This document shows, piece after piece, positions 51,958 to 61,217 of a DNA stretch of 64,000 nt; position 1 is the stretch's first letter; every line of letters starts with the position of its first letter. The notes below the pieces were generated by a model, which worked only from the letters and a program-made list of their open reading frames with translations, made no database searches and had not been told where the DNA came from. A program made the translations under genes and the position numbers. This DNA comes from Methylorubrum populi (lineage in GTDB: Bacteria; Pseudomonadota; Alphaproteobacteria; Rhizobiales; Beijerinckiaceae). The stretch lies in assembly GCF_002355515.1 (NCBI RefSeq), contig NZ_AP014809.1, positions 372,001 through 436,000 of the forward strand, read 5' to 3'.

Positions 51958-52797
51958 TCACAGCGTCTCCCGCGCGGTGTCCTGCCAGCGCGCCAGCGGG
52001 CTGGTGAGCGCGACGAGCACGGCATCGGCCGCCTTGCCGACGACGGCGAAGCTGATGATCGCCGCCAAGATCTGGTCGGGCTTGCTGAATTGCTGGCCGT
52101 CGAGGAGCAGGTAGCCGAGCCCCTCGGAGGCGCCCATCAGCTCGGCGGCCACCACGAACAGGAAGCCGAGTCCGAGCCCGGTGCGGAGCGCCGTCAGGGT
52201 CGCCGGCAGCACGGCGGGCAGGAGGATACGCCGGGCCAGCGCCAGCTTCGACAGGCGGAAGATGCGGCCCACCTCCACCAGCTTGCGATCGACCGAGGCG
52301 ATCGCGCCGGCCACGCCGATATAGACGGGGAAGAACACGCCGACGGCGATCAGGGCGACCTTCGGGGTCTCCAGGATGCCGAACCAGAGGATGAACAGCG
52401 GCACCCAGGCGAGAGAGGGCACGGCACGCAGGGCCTGGAGGCTCGGATCGACCAGCCAGCGCAAGAACGGCAGCGTCGCGGTGAGCGCGCCCGCGAGGAT
52501 GCCGGCGCCCGCCCCGAAGGCGAAGCCGAGGCCGACGCGGATCAGGGTCGCCTCGACATGGGTCCAGAGTTCGCCCGAGGCGGCGAGAGCCCAGAGCGCG
52601 GCGCCGATCCGGCTCGGCGGCGGCAGCAGGCGCCCGGAGGCGAGCCCCGTCGCGACGGCGATCTCCCAGCCGAGCGCGAGGGCGAGCGGCAGCAGCAGGC
52701 CGAGCGCCAGCCTCGCGCCGCCGCCGAGACCGGTGGTCCGACGCGCGGGAGCGGCCTTCGCCTCGGCGTCTTCGGAGAGGACGGAGGTGACGCTCAT
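51958..52797 (-). CDS. ABC transporter permease (SsuC/TauC type)
   Basis: This 279-residue inner-membrane protein has about six membrane spans. The BPD_transp_1 EAA-type loop is near GVAGAIASVDRKLVEVGRIF, followed by LPAVLPATLTALRTGLGLGF, typical of the SsuC/TauC/NrtB class. A cytoplasmic N-terminus of ~35 residues is rich in Ala and Glu. It belongs with the binding protein (53499) and ATPase (50454). LysE lies upstream and MNT/HepT downstream, so the operon has two foreign members. Confidence 0.9.
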   Translation of the reverse strand: MSVTSVLSEDAEAKAAPARRTTGLGGGARLALGLLLPLALALGWEIAVATGLASGRLLPPPSRIGAALWALAASGELWTHVEATLIRVGLGFAFGAGAGILAGALTATLPFLRWLVDPSLQALRAVPSLAWVPLFILWFGILETPKVALIAVGVFFPVYIGVAGAIASVDRKLVEVGRIFRLSKLALARRILLPAVLPATLTALRTGLGLGFLFVVAAELMGASEGLGYLLLDGQQFSKPDQILAAIISFAVVGKAADAVLVALTSPLARWQDTARETL

Positions 52798-52857
52798 GCG
52801 GAAGGGTCGCGCCGGATCTGCATCGTGTTCTCGGAAAAGTCCCCCCGAACCGGCGGT

Positions 52858-53490
52858 TCAGCCACGCGCATCGGTCGCCGCGCGGACAGCAAGCGCCGCC
52901 AGCACGGTCCCCATGAACCAGCGCTGCGCGCGGCGCCAGACGGGCCGTTCGGCGAGGAAGGCGGCGACGGAACCGGCCGCCAGTACGATCGCCGCATTCA
53001 CCGCCAGGCTCACCGCGATCTGGACGAGGCCGAGGGCGAGGGACTGGGTCAGCACGGCGCCGGCCGCCGGCTCGATGAATTGCGGCAGCAGAGAGAGGTA
53101 CATTACCGCGATCTTCGGATTCAGCAGGTTCGTCAGGAAGCCCATGGCGAAGAGCCGCCCAGGCCCGTCGGGCGGCAGCGGGCGCGTATCGAAGGGCGAG
53201 TGCCCGTTCGGCCTCAGCGCCTGCCATGCCAGGAAGAGGAGATAGGCGGCGCCGGCCAGGCGCAGGGCGTCGTAGGCGAAGGGCACCGCCACGAGGAGGG
53301 CGGTGATGCCGAAGGCCGCGCAGAGCAGGTAGACGAGGAAGCCCGCCGCCACGCCCGTCAGCGATACCAGCCCGGCCGCCCGTCCCTGCGCCACCGTGCG
53401 CGAGACGAGGTAGGCCATGTTCGGGCCGGGCGTCAGCACCATCCCGAGGGAGACGAGGGCGAAGGCGGCGAGGTGCGCGGCGTCCGGCAT
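52858..53490 (-). CDS. LysE-family exporter
   Basis: This 210-residue inner-membrane protein of the LysE/RhtB family has about six spans. The N-terminus (FALVSLGMVLTPGPNMAYLVSRT) contains the TPGPNM signature (~20-25), and GFLTNLLNPKIAVMYLSLLPQF (~118-139) is the second family motif. Members export amino acids or related small solutes. The gene begins 8 bases before the binding-protein stop is reached in the same direction, so it is co-transcribed with the importer. Pairing an exporter with a sulfonate-type importer is unusual. Confidence 0.88.
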   Translation of the reverse strand: MPDAAHLAAFALVSLGMVLTPGPNMAYLVSRTVAQGRAAGLVSLTGVAAGFLVYLLCAAFGITALLVAVPFAYDALRLAGAAYLLFLAWQALRPNGHSPFDTRPLPPDGPGRLFAMGFLTNLLNPKIAVMYLSLLPQFIEPAAGAVLTQSLALGLVQIAVSLAVNAAIVLAAGSVAAFLAERPVWRRAQRWFMGTVLAALAVRAATDARG

Positions 53491-53498
53491 CGGCCGCC

Positions 53499-54473
53499 TC
53501 AGCGGCCCGGTGCCGGGTTGAACTGCGGATCGATCAGGCCGTCCACCGCCGCCGCCACGTCGGTGGAAGCGGGAATGACGCCCGCCTGCTGCAGCGCGAG
53601 GCCGGCGGCGCGGATGCTCTCGGCCTGGGCCGGGCCGATAGCGGGCTGGCTCAGATCCGTGCGCTCGATCTGCTTGGCGATCACCGCCTCGGGCAGCTTG
53701 GTGGCGGAGACGAGTGCGCTCTTCAGGGCTTCCGGGTTGGCGAGGGCATAGGCGCGGGCCTGCTCGTAGGCGGCGATCACGACCTTGACGAGGTCGGGAT
53801 GCGCCTTGGCGAAGTCCTCGCGCACGTCGAGCACGCCCCAGGTGTTGGCGGCAGCGTCCCGATAGAACAGCACGTCGTCGCTCTCGATCTCGGCAGCGGC
53901 CATCATCGGGTCGAGACCGGCCCAGGCATCGACGTCGCCGCGGTCGAGCGCCGTGCGTCCGTCGGCGTGCTGGAGCAGAACGAGCTTGGCGTCCTTCTCG
54001 GTCAGCCCGGCGCTCTGAAGCGCGCGGATGAGGAAGATGTGCGGATCGGTGCCGCGGGTGACCGCGATGCGCTTGCCCTTGAGGTCGGCGGGCTTGGTGA
54101 TCCCGGTCTCCTTGCGCGTGACCAGCGCGGTCCATTCCGGCCGGGAATAGGCGTAGACGACCTTGACCGGATTGCCGTTGATGCGCGCCAGAAGCGCCGC
54201 TGCGCCGGCGGAGGAGCCGAAATCGATGGCGCTGCCGTTGAGGAATTCGAGCGCCTTGTTGGAGCCGAGCGACTGGACCCATCGCACCTTGATGCCGCGG
54301 GCTTTCAGCGCCTCCTCCAGGAACCCCTTCTCCTTCAGGACGAGGCTGACCGGGTTATAGGTCGCCCAGTCGAGCCGGATCTCCGAGACGTCGGCCGCGC
54401 GCAGGTCCGAACCGGCCGTCAGCAGCCCGAGGAATCCGACGAAAGCGGACAGGACGTGGCGGCGTCGGATCAT
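53499..54473 (-). CDS. ABC transporter substrate-binding protein (aliphatic sulfonate/taurine type)
   Basis: This 324-residue periplasmic protein has a signal peptide with a basic start (IRRRHVLSAFVGFLGLL, cleavage near LRA-AD). The SsuA/NMT1-like fold shows IRLDWATYNPVSLVLKEKGF, VQSLGSNKALEFLNGSAIDFG (split) and KGKRIAVTRGTDPH. The family binds sulfonates, taurine or nitrate analogues; the exact ligand is unknown. It is the first gene of the operon and diverges from glnD over ~160 bases. The ATG at 54473 is the only one that keeps the signal peptide. Confidence 0.88.
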   Translation of the reverse strand: MIRRRHVLSAFVGFLGLLTAGSDLRAADVSEIRLDWATYNPVSLVLKEKGFLEEALKARGIKVRWVQSLGSNKALEFLNGSAIDFGSSAGAAALLARINGNPVKVVYAYSRPEWTALVTRKETGITKPADLKGKRIAVTRGTDPHIFLIRALQSAGLTEKDAKLVLLQHADGRTALDRGDVDAWAGLDPMMAAAEIESDDVLFYRDAAANTWGVLDVREDFAKAHPDLVKVVIAAYEQARAYALANPEALKSALVSATKLPEAVIAKQIERTDLSQPAIGPAQAESIRAAGLALQQAGVIPASTDVAAAVDGLIDPQFNPAPGR

Positions 54474-54633
54474 ATGGCTGGCTCCCTCGTCGGTCCGGCT
54501 TGCTGCCTGGATCCTTCCGATGGCTAAAACAGTCACGTTCGTTTCGTCAAACAAAAAATTCGCCGAAGAGAACAGCCGGGTCGGCTGCAACCGGCCGATG
54601 CCGCAGCCCGCTTTACATGCTAACGGAACGGCC

Positions 54634-57420
54634 ATGTTCGACCCCGTTCCCGTCCTCGAAAAAGTCGTCGCCTCCCTCGACCGCGAGGCGCGCGAACCCA
54701 CCAAGCTGCGCGGGCTTCTCGTGCCCGAGTTGCGCAAGGTGATCGAGGCCGGGCACCGGGAGGCCGAGCGTCTCCTGTTGAAGGAGCGGGACGGGATCGC
54801 CTGCGCGCAGCGGCTGAGCCGCCTCACCGACGCGGTGGTGCGGGCAATCTACGATGCCGTGGTCTGGCGTCTCTATCCCAACGACAATCCATCCACGGGC
54901 GAGCAGCTGGCGATCATCGCCACCGGCGGCTACGGGCGGGGCACGATGGCGCCGGGCTCGGACATCGATCTGCTATTCCTGCTGCCCTACAAGCAGACGG
55001 CATGGTCGGAGAGCGTCGTCGAGGCGATGCTCTACGTGCTCTGGGACCTGAAGCTGAAGGTCGGCCACGCGACGCGCTCGGTGGAGGAGTGCCTGCGCGA
55101 GGGCCGCGCGGACATGACGATCCGCACCGCCCTGCTCGAATCCCGCTTCCTGTTCGGTTCACGCCACCTGTTCGAGGAGCTGGTCACGCGCTTCGATACG
55201 GAACTTGTGATCGGCTCGGCTTCCGAGTTCGTGGATGCCAAGCTGCGCGAGCGCGACGCCCGCGTCGCCAAGGCCGGCGCGTCGCGCTACCTCGTCGAGC
55301 CCAACGTCAAGGACGGCAAGGGCGGTCTGCGCGACCTCAACACCCTGTTCTGGATCGCGAAATACACCTACCGCGTGCGCGATCAGGTCGAGCTGGTCCA
55401 TGCCGGGCTGTTCACGCCGGACGAGTACAAGCTTTTCGAACGCTGCGAGGAGTTCCTGTGGCGCGTGCGCTGCCACATCCATTTCGTGACCGGACGCGCC
55501 GAGGAGCGGCTGTCGTTCGGGCTTCAGCCCAAGATCGCCGAGCGGCTCGGCTTCGGCGCCCGCGGCGGCCTCTCGGGCGTCGAGCGCTTCATGAAAGCCT
55601 ACTTCCTCATCGCCAAGGATGTCGGCGACCTGACCGCGATCGTGTGTGCGGAACTCGAAGCGCGCCACGCCAAGCGCACGCCGGTGCTCGACCGCTGGAT
55701 CGGCCGCTTTCGCGACCGCTTCCGCGCGACCTCGATCGAGGCCGAGGATTTCTGGATCGACAATGGCAGGGTCAACATTCGCGGCGAGGACGCGTTCGAG
55801 CGTGATCCGGTCAACCTGATCCGCCTGTTCTGGCTGGCCGACCGGCACAACCTGCCGATCCATCCCGATGCGGCGCGGCTGGCCAACCGCTCGCTCCGCC
55901 TGATCACCCACGCGGTGCGCGTGGACGCGGAAGCCAACCGGCTCTTCCTCGACATCCTCACCTCGAAGAACGCCCCGGAGACGATCCTCCGCTCGATGAA
56001 CGAGGCCGGCGTACTCGGCCGGTTCATTCCGGAATTCGGCCGCATCGTCGCGATGATGCAGTTCAACATGTACCATCACTACACGGTGGACGAGCATCTC
56101 CTGCGCTCGATCGGCGTGCTCGCCGCGATCGATTCCGGCCGCGTGCGCGAGGAGCATCCGCTGGCCTCGCGCCTCATCGACACGATCCACAACCGCCGCG
56201 CCCTCTACGTCGCGATCCTGCTGCACGACATCGCCAAGGGGCGGCCGGAGGATCACTCGATCGCCGGCGCGGCCATCGCCCGCAAGCTCGGGCCGCGCTT
56301 CGGCCTCAGCCAGGCGGAGACCGAGACGGTGTCCTGGCTGGTCGAGCATCACCTGCTCATGTCGATGACGGCGCAGAGCCGTGATCTCTCCGATCATAAG
56401 ACCATCGAGAAATTCGCGAGCGAGGTGCAGAGCCTGGAGCGGCTGAAGCTGCTCGCGATCCTCACCGTCGCCGACATCAAGGCGGTCGGCCCCGGCGTGT
56501 GGACGGCCTGGAAGGGCACGCTGCTGCGCACCCTCTACGACGAGACCGAGGTCGTGCTCTCCGGCGGCCACTCGGAGATCGCCCGCACCGACCGGGTGCG
56601 GCTGATCCAGATGGCCCTGCGCGAGCAGCTCTCCGACTGGAATTCGGAGGTGTTCGATGCCTACGCCGCGCGCCACAACCAAGCGTACTGGCTGAAAGTC
56701 GACAGCACGCGCCACTACAAGAACGCCCGCTTCCTGCGTACCGTGATGGAGGAGGGCCGCACCAGCGCCACCACCTACGAGACCGATCCTGTCCGCGGCG
56801 TGACCGAGCTGACGGTCTACTCGCCGGACCATCCGCGCCTGCTGGCGATCATCACGGGCGCCTGCGCGACCACGGGCGGCAACATCGTCGATGCGCAGAT
56901 TTTCACCACGACCGACGGCTTCGCCCTCGATTCGATCTTCATCTCCCGCGCCTTCGAGCGGGACGAGGACGAGCTCCGCCGGGCGGGGCGCATCGCCACC
57001 GCGATCGAGCGGGCGCTCAAGGGCGAGATCAAGATCGCCGAACTCGTCGCCGACAAGCACCCGAAGCAGCCGCCCAAGACCTTCCTCGTTCCGCCGGACG
57101 TGTCGATCGACAACGCCCTGTCGAGCCGCGAGACCGTGGTGGAAATCACCGGCCTCGACCGGCCGGGCCTGCTTTACGAACTGACGACGGCGCTGAACCG
57201 CCTGAGCCTCAACATCACCTCGGCGCATGTGGCGACTTTCGGCGAGCGGGCGGTGGACGTGTTCTACGTGACCGACCTCACCGGCACCCGCGTGATGCAG
57301 CCCGACCGGCTCGCGATGATCCGCGCCGCGGTAATGGAAGTGTTCGCCAGCGACGTCGCCGCGCTGCGCGCCGAAGGCCTCGACGCCCTGGTCGATTCGC
57401 CCCCGCCGCGGGAGTTGTAG
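54634..57420 (+). CDS. glnD: bifunctional [PII] uridylyltransferase / uridylyl-removing enzyme
   Basis: GlnD senses glutamine and modifies PII proteins. From the ATG at 54634 it has 928 residues. The nucleotidyltransferase site is GGYGRGTMAPGSDIDLLF (~99-117), and the HD phosphohydrolase site LLHDIAKGRPEDHS (~528-541). ACT domain 1 is around PRLLAIITGACATTGGNI (~735) and ACT 2 around RPGLLYELTTALNRL (~842), which bind glutamine. An alternative ATG at 54520 would add 38 residues from AT-richer sequence without family character and with no ribosome-binding site, so I prefer the shorter form. It controls GlnE (this window) and NtrC through PII. Confidence 0.94.
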   Translation: MFDPVPVLEKVVASLDREAREPTKLRGLLVPELRKVIEAGHREAERLLLKERDGIACAQRLSRLTDAVVRAIYDAVVWRLYPNDNPSTGEQLAIIATGGYGRGTMAPGSDIDLLFLLPYKQTAWSESVVEAMLYVLWDLKLKVGHATRSVEECLREGRADMTIRTALLESRFLFGSRHLFEELVTRFDTELVIGSASEFVDAKLRERDARVAKAGASRYLVEPNVKDGKGGLRDLNTLFWIAKYTYRVRDQVELVHAGLFTPDEYKLFERCEEFLWRVRCHIHFVTGRAEERLSFGLQPKIAERLGFGARGGLSGVERFMKAYFLIAKDVGDLTAIVCAELEARHAKRTPVLDRWIGRFRDRFRATSIEAEDFWIDNGRVNIRGEDAFERDPVNLIRLFWLADRHNLPIHPDAARLANRSLRLITHAVRVDAEANRLFLDILTSKNAPETILRSMNEAGVLGRFIPEFGRIVAMMQFNMYHHYTVDEHLLRSIGVLAAIDSGRVREEHPLASRLIDTIHNRRALYVAILLHDIAKGRPEDHSIAGAAIARKLGPRFGLSQAETETVSWLVEHHLLMSMTAQSRDLSDHKTIEKFASEVQSLERLKLLAILTVADIKAVGPGVWTAWKGTLLRTLYDETEVVLSGGHSEIARTDRVRLIQMALREQLSDWNSEVFDAYAARHNQAYWLKVDSTRHYKNARFLRTVMEEGRTSATTYETDPVRGVTELTVYSPDHPRLLAIITGACATTGGNIVDAQIFTTTDGFALDSIFISRAFERDEDELRRAGRIATAIERALKGEIKIAELVADKHPKQPPKTFLVPPDVSIDNALSSRETVVEITGLDRPGLLYELTTALNRLSLNITSAHVATFGERAVDVFYVTDLTGTRVMQPDRLAMIRAAVMEVFASDVAALRAEGLDALVDSPPPREL

Positions 57421-57512
57421 GGGGCGATAGCGCGGCCTTCGCTTGATTTCGGGGATGGCCCGAATGATATCAGCCGCATCCCGGAACACTTCGAGACCCG
57501 ATCGATCGCACG

Positions 57513-58115
57513 ATGATGGCTGACGACATGGAGAATCAGGACCGGCACAACGGCGCCGAGGCGGAGGTGCCGCCGCAGGCCGCTTCCTCGACCGCGGGTG
57601 CGGATGCCGAGGCTCTGGCGGCCGCGATCGCCGAGCGCGACGAGTTCAAGGACCGGCTGCTGCGCACGCTGGCCGAGATGGAGAACCTGCGCCGCCGCAC
57701 CGAGCGCGAGGTCGCGGATGCCCGCACCTACGCGGTGACGAGCTTCGCCCGCGACATGCTCAACGCCGCCGACAATATCCGCCGCGCGCTCGAAAGCGTG
57801 CCGGCCGATGCGCGGGCGAGCGCGGACGGCGCCTTCAAGGCTCTGATCGAGGGCATCGAGCTGACCGAACGGGATCTGGCCAAGACGCTGGAGCGCCACG
57901 GCGTGAAGGTGGTCGATCCGCAGGGGCAGCGCTTCGATCCGAACCGGCATCAGGCGATGTTCGAGGTGCCCAACACCGAGGTTCCGAACGGCACTGTCGT
58001 TCAGGTGGTCCAGACCGGCTACATCATCGGCGACCGGACCCTGCGCCCGGCCCTGGTCGGTGTCTCCAAGGGCGGCCCGAAGCCCGAGGCGAACAAGGCC
58101 GCCGATCCGGCGTGA
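57513..58115 (+). CDS. grpE: nucleotide exchange factor GrpE
   Basis: GrpE releases ADP from DnaK and works as a thermosensor of the Hsp70 cycle. The 200-residue protein has an acidic disordered N-terminus (~1-35), a long coiled coil (~35-90; [22 protein letters not shown], split), and the beta-wing head with [14 protein letters not shown] and [19 protein letters not shown]. It is followed by a Rho-independent terminator. No heat-shock element was identified in the 92 bases after glnD. dnaK is not in this window. Confidence 0.94.
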   Translation: MMADDMENQDRHNGAEAEVPPQAASSTAGADAEALAAAIAERDEFKDRLLRTLAEMENLRRRTEREVADARTYAVTSFARDMLNAADNIRRALESVPADARASADGAFKALIEGIELTERDLAKTLERHGVKVVDPQGQRFDPNRHQAMFEVPNTEVPNGTVVQVVQTGYIIGDRTLRPALVGVSKGGPKPEANKAADPA

Positions 58116-58142
58116 CGTCTCTGATAGATCGGTCAATGAAAA

Positions 58143-58169
58143 GGCCGGCGCCCCTGCGCCGGCCTTTTT
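58143..58169. terminator. Rho-independent terminator after grpE (bidirectional)
   Basis: GGCCGGCGC (58143-58151), a CCCT loop and GCGCCGGCC (58156-58164) form a perfect 9-bp stem followed by TTTTT. The left flank is AAAA, so it can also end the leftward pheA transcript. Confidence 0.92.
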
Positions 58170-58181
58170 CGTGGTCGTCCG

Positions 58182-59039
58182 CTACTCCGCGGCCTGCCGC
58201 GTCGTCTCGCGGAACGGATGGGCTGGATAGGTGCCGATGATGCGAAGTTCCTTCGAGAAGTAGCGCAGTTCCTCCAGGGCCCGGCGCAGGCCGTCATCCT
58301 CCGGATGGCCGTCGACCTCGGCATAGAACTGGGTCGCGGTGAACTGACCCTCGACCATGTAGCTCTCGAGCTTCGACATGTTGACGCCGTTGGTCGCGAA
58401 GCCGCCGAGCGCCTTGTAGAGCGCCGCCGGGATGTTGCGGACCCGGAAGATGAAGCTCGTCACTGTCGGGCCGTTGCCGGGCTCGATCTCGACGGGTTCG
58501 GGCGAGAACACCACGAAGCGGGTGGTGTTGTGCGCCTCGTCCTCGACGTCGCGCTCGAGGATGTCGAGGCCGTAGACCTCCGCCGCCATGGCCGGGGCGA
58601 GCGCCGCCCGCGTCGGATCCTGCGCCTCCGCCACCTCGCGAGCGGCACCGGCGGTGTCGCCGGCCACCACGGCCTTCAGGCCGAGGCGGCGGATGATCCG
58701 GCGGCACTGGCCGAGCGCGTGGACGTGGCTGTGCACGCTGGTCAGGCCTTCCGCGCCCACACCCGGCAGCACCATGAGCTGGAAGTGGATCGGCAGAAAG
58801 TGCTCGGCGATGATGTGCAGCCGCGAGGTCGGGATCAGGTGATGGATGTCGGCGACCCGGCCGGCGATCGAGTTCTCGATCGGGATCATCGCGAGGCCGG
58901 CCTTGCCCTCGTTCACCGCGGCGAAGGCGTCCTCGAAGGTGGCGCAGGGCAGCGCGGTCCAGCCGGGATAGGCCTGCGAGCAGATGATGTGCGAGTTGGC
59001 CCCGGGCTCACCCTGATAGGCAATGGTGCGGTCGGTCAT
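58182..59039 (-). CDS. pheA: prephenate dehydratase
   Basis: This enzyme converts prephenate to phenylpyruvate in phenylalanine synthesis. The 285-residue protein lacks a chorismate mutase domain, so it is the monofunctional form. Features are IAYQGEPGANSH (~5-16), PIENSIAGRV (~53-62), the catalytic NTTRFVVF (~170-177), and an ACT domain with GVNMSKLESYMVEG, which corresponds to the phenylalanine-binding ESRP site. The kdsB gene lies just upstream on the same strand, with ~14 bases between them. Confidence 0.93.
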   Translation of the reverse strand: MTDRTIAYQGEPGANSHIICSQAYPGWTALPCATFEDAFAAVNEGKAGLAMIPIENSIAGRVADIHHLIPTSRLHIIAEHFLPIHFQLMVLPGVGAEGLTSVHSHVHALGQCRRIIRRLGLKAVVAGDTAGAAREVAEAQDPTRAALAPAMAAEVYGLDILERDVEDEAHNTTRFVVFSPEPVEIEPGNGPTVTSFIFRVRNIPAALYKALGGFATNGVNMSKLESYMVEGQFTATQFYAEVDGHPEDDGLRRALEELRYFSKELRIIGTYPAHPFRETTRQAAE

Positions 59040-59053
59040 TGTGCTTCGGTGGT

Positions 59054-59797
59054 TTAGTTGAGGCGGCGGACGGCGAGCAGAGTGCGGGCGCGCTCCAGGT
59101 CGGCCGGGGTGTCGACGCCGAGCGGCAGATCCTCGACGATCATGGCGTCGATGCGCATACCGGCCTCCAGCGCGCGCAGTTGCTCGAGCTTCTCGCGCCG
59201 TTCAAGCTCGCCCTGCGGCAGGGCGACGAACCGGGCGAGCGCCTTCCGGCGATAGGCGTAGAGGCCGATATGGTGGAACAGCGGCCCGTCGCCCCAGGGC
59301 GCGCGGGCGCGGGTGAAGGCGAGCGCCCTCAGGCGGTTCGGCCCCACCGTATGGCCGATGATCTTGACCACGTTCGGGTCGTCCATCTCTCCGGGGCGGT
59401 GGATCACCGCGCAGAGGGTCGCGATATCGACCTGCGGATCGGCGAGCGGCGCCACCGCCGCGGCGATGATCGCCGGGTCGATGGTCGGCAGGTCGCCCTG
59501 CACGTTGACCACGACGTCGTGGTTGCCGTCCGGATCCACGATCTCCAGCGCCTCCGCGAGGCGATCGGATCCGGAAGGGTGATCCGCCCGGGTCATCACC
59601 GCCAGACCGCCCCGCGCCTCGACTGCGTCGGCGATCGCGTCGGTGTCGGTCGCGACCACGACGGGGCCAATTCCGGCCTCCACGGCCCGGCGCCAGACAT
59701 GCACGATCATCGGCTCGCCCGCGATCTCGGCCAGCGGCTTCGACGGCAGGCGGGTCGCGGCGAGGCGGGCCGGAATCAGGATCAGGGGATCGGACAT
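59054..59797 (-). CDS. kdsB: 3-deoxy-manno-octulosonate cytidylyltransferase
   Basis: KdsB activates Kdo to CMP-Kdo for lipopolysaccharide core synthesis. The 247-residue length is typical. It has the nucleotide-binding start [18 protein letters not shown] (~6-23), followed by [31 protein letters not shown] (~76-91) and [11 protein letters not shown] (~98-108). It precedes pheA on the same strand with a short gap, a pairing seen in other Rhizobiales. It diverges from the cytochrome c gene. Confidence 0.94.
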   Translation of the reverse strand: MSDPLILIPARLAATRLPSKPLAEIAGEPMIVHVWRRAVEAGIGPVVVATDTDAIADAVEARGGLAVMTRADHPSGSDRLAEALEIVDPDGNHDVVVNVQGDLPTIDPAIIAAAVAPLADPQVDIATLCAVIHRPGEMDDPNVVKIIGHTVGPNRLRALAFTRARAPWGDGPLFHHIGLYAYRRKALARFVALPQGELERREKLEQLRALEAGMRIDAMIVEDLPLGVDTPADLERARTLLAVRRLN

Positions 59798-60107
59798 GAC
59801 CGCGGGCGGTGGGATGCGTCGGGCAGGGGTTCAGGGGCGGGGAAGGCTCTAGCAGCGGCGCCCGGGCTTGTCATGGCTGCTCATGGCCGCCGATTCCGCC
59901 CCCACGGTGCGGCAGGGCTGCAACGGAATTCATCGCTCGTGTGCCGCTTGTGCGGAATAACGGTATGCGACAGCGCGCAGCGCGCGTGGCCCATTGTCAA
60001 GATCGGCCCCGAGCGGCTAATCACCCTTGAAATCCTCCAAAGTCCGGCGTCTGCCCGTCGGGCCCCCATCCGCCGGGTCCTGATCCCGTGCGCCGGAGCT
60101 ATCGAGC
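59798..60107. other. 310-base divergent region between kdsB and cytochrome c genes
   Basis: This region contains a promoter-like pair for the rightward gene (see 59994-60021) and a CG-rich alternating stretch, GCGCGCAGCGCGCG, near 59973-59986. No RNA gene or small ORF is convincing. Confidence 0.4.
59994..60021 (+). promoter_or_regulatory. sigma-70-like promoter of the cytochrome c gene
   Basis: The -35 TTGTCA (59994-59999) matches TTGACA at five of six bases. The -10 GCTAAT (60016-60021) matches TATAAT at four, with a 16-base spacer. It lies ~86 bases before the ATG. Confidence 0.45.
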
Positions 60108-61043
60108 ATGGATTCCTTCGAGCTGAACAAGGTTGCGGGCGCGGTGCTGGGTGCCCTCCTGTTCGCGGTCGGATCGGGCTTCGTGGCGGAGCTGATCTAT
60201 CACCCGAAGCCCGCCGGGAATGCCGGCTATCCGCTGCCCGAGCCGGAGCCGAAGAGCGGCGGTGCCGCGGCCGAGGCGCCGAAGGCCGAGCCCGTCGCCG
60301 TGCGGCTCGCCTCCGCCGACGCCGACAAGGGCAAGGGCGGCACCAAGGCCTGTCAGGCCTGCCACAGCTTCGAGAAGGGCGGCCCGAACAAGGTCGGCCC
60401 CGACCTCTGGGACATCGTCGAGCGTCAGAAGGCCCATCACGAGGGCTTCGACTACTCCGCGGGTCTGAAGGAGAAGGGCGGCACCTGGACCTACGAGGAT
60501 CTCGACCACTTCCTCGAGAACCCGAAGGGTTACGTGAAGGGCACCAAGATGGCCTTCGCCGGCATCAGTTCGCCGACGGATCGCGCCAACGTCATCGCCT
60601 ATCTGCGCACGCTCTCCGACAGCCCCAAGCCGCTGCCGACCGCCGAGAAGAAGGCCGAGGCGGCGCCCGAGGGTGAGAAGAAGGCCGAGTCCGCCAAGCC
60701 GGCGGAGGACAAGCCAGCCGAGAAGAAGGCCGAAGAGAAGAAGACCGAGGACAAGGCGCCCGCCAAGTCCGAGGCGAAGCCGGTCGAGAGCGCGACCGGC
60801 GACAAGGACAAGGCGCCCGAGACCAACGCGCCGAAGGGCAACACCCAGTCCGGCGACGGCAAGGACACCGCCCGTCCGGTCCCGGCGCCGCAGGTCCAGC
60901 CACAGCGTAACGAGGTCGCCCCGACCCAGGCCCCCGAGGCCAAGCCCTCGGGCGACATCCCGACCAAGGCAGAGCCCGGCTCCGAGAGCACGCCGGCCAC
61001 CGAGCCGCCGGCCAAGGCTGACCCTGAGGCGCCCAAGCAGTAA
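60108..61043 (+). CDS. membrane-anchored c-type cytochrome with long charged tail
   Basis: This 311-residue protein of CycM/cytochrome c2-like type has an N-terminal membrane anchor (NKVAGAVLGALLFAVGSGFVA, split; ~7-28) that is not cleaved. After an Ala/Pro linker comes one cytochrome c domain with haem motif CQACH (~82-86) and axial Met in GTKMAFAG (~146). It probably passes electrons from the bc1 complex to terminal oxidases. Residues ~175-311 are a low-complexity Lys/Glu/Ala/Pro tail (EKKAE-type units, then PAPQVQPQ) far longer than in the usual ~180-residue homologues. GGAG is nine bases before the ATG. A terminator follows. Confidence 0.88.
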   Translation: MDSFELNKVAGAVLGALLFAVGSGFVAELIYHPKPAGNAGYPLPEPEPKSGGAAAEAPKAEPVAVRLASADADKGKGGTKACQACHSFEKGGPNKVGPDLWDIVERQKAHHEGFDYSAGLKEKGGTWTYEDLDHFLENPKGYVKGTKMAFAGISSPTDRANVIAYLRTLSDSPKPLPTAEKKAEAAPEGEKKAESAKPAEDKPAEKKAEEKKTEDKAPAKSEAKPVESATGDKDKAPETNAPKGNTQSGDGKDTARPVPAPQVQPQRNEVAPTQAPEAKPSGDIPTKAEPGSESTPATEPPAKADPEAPKQ

Positions 61044-61071
61044 GGCGCGGACGACAAACCGATTTCGCGAA

Positions 61072-61100
61072 GGCCGGGCGCTGCAAAGCCCGGCCTTTTT
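61072..61100 (+). terminator. Rho-independent terminator after the cytochrome c gene
   Basis: GGCCGGGC (61072-61079) pairs with GCCCGGCC (61088-61095) around an 8-base loop, followed directly by TTTTT. It lies 28 bases after the stop codon. Confidence 0.92.
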
Positions 61101-61217
61101 CATGTCTCGGCTTCCGGCCGCGCCGCCTGCGCGCTCGCGTCGGGTTGGCGCCGGACCCAGCCTCGTCCTAGAACGGCGCCCGACTGACCTCTCACGGGAC
61201 CGGGAGACCGCGCCAAC

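Noticed and set aside
55159..57489. 776-codon open frame on the minus strand
   Set aside because: Antisense of glnD, which carries NT, HD and ACT motifs in order.
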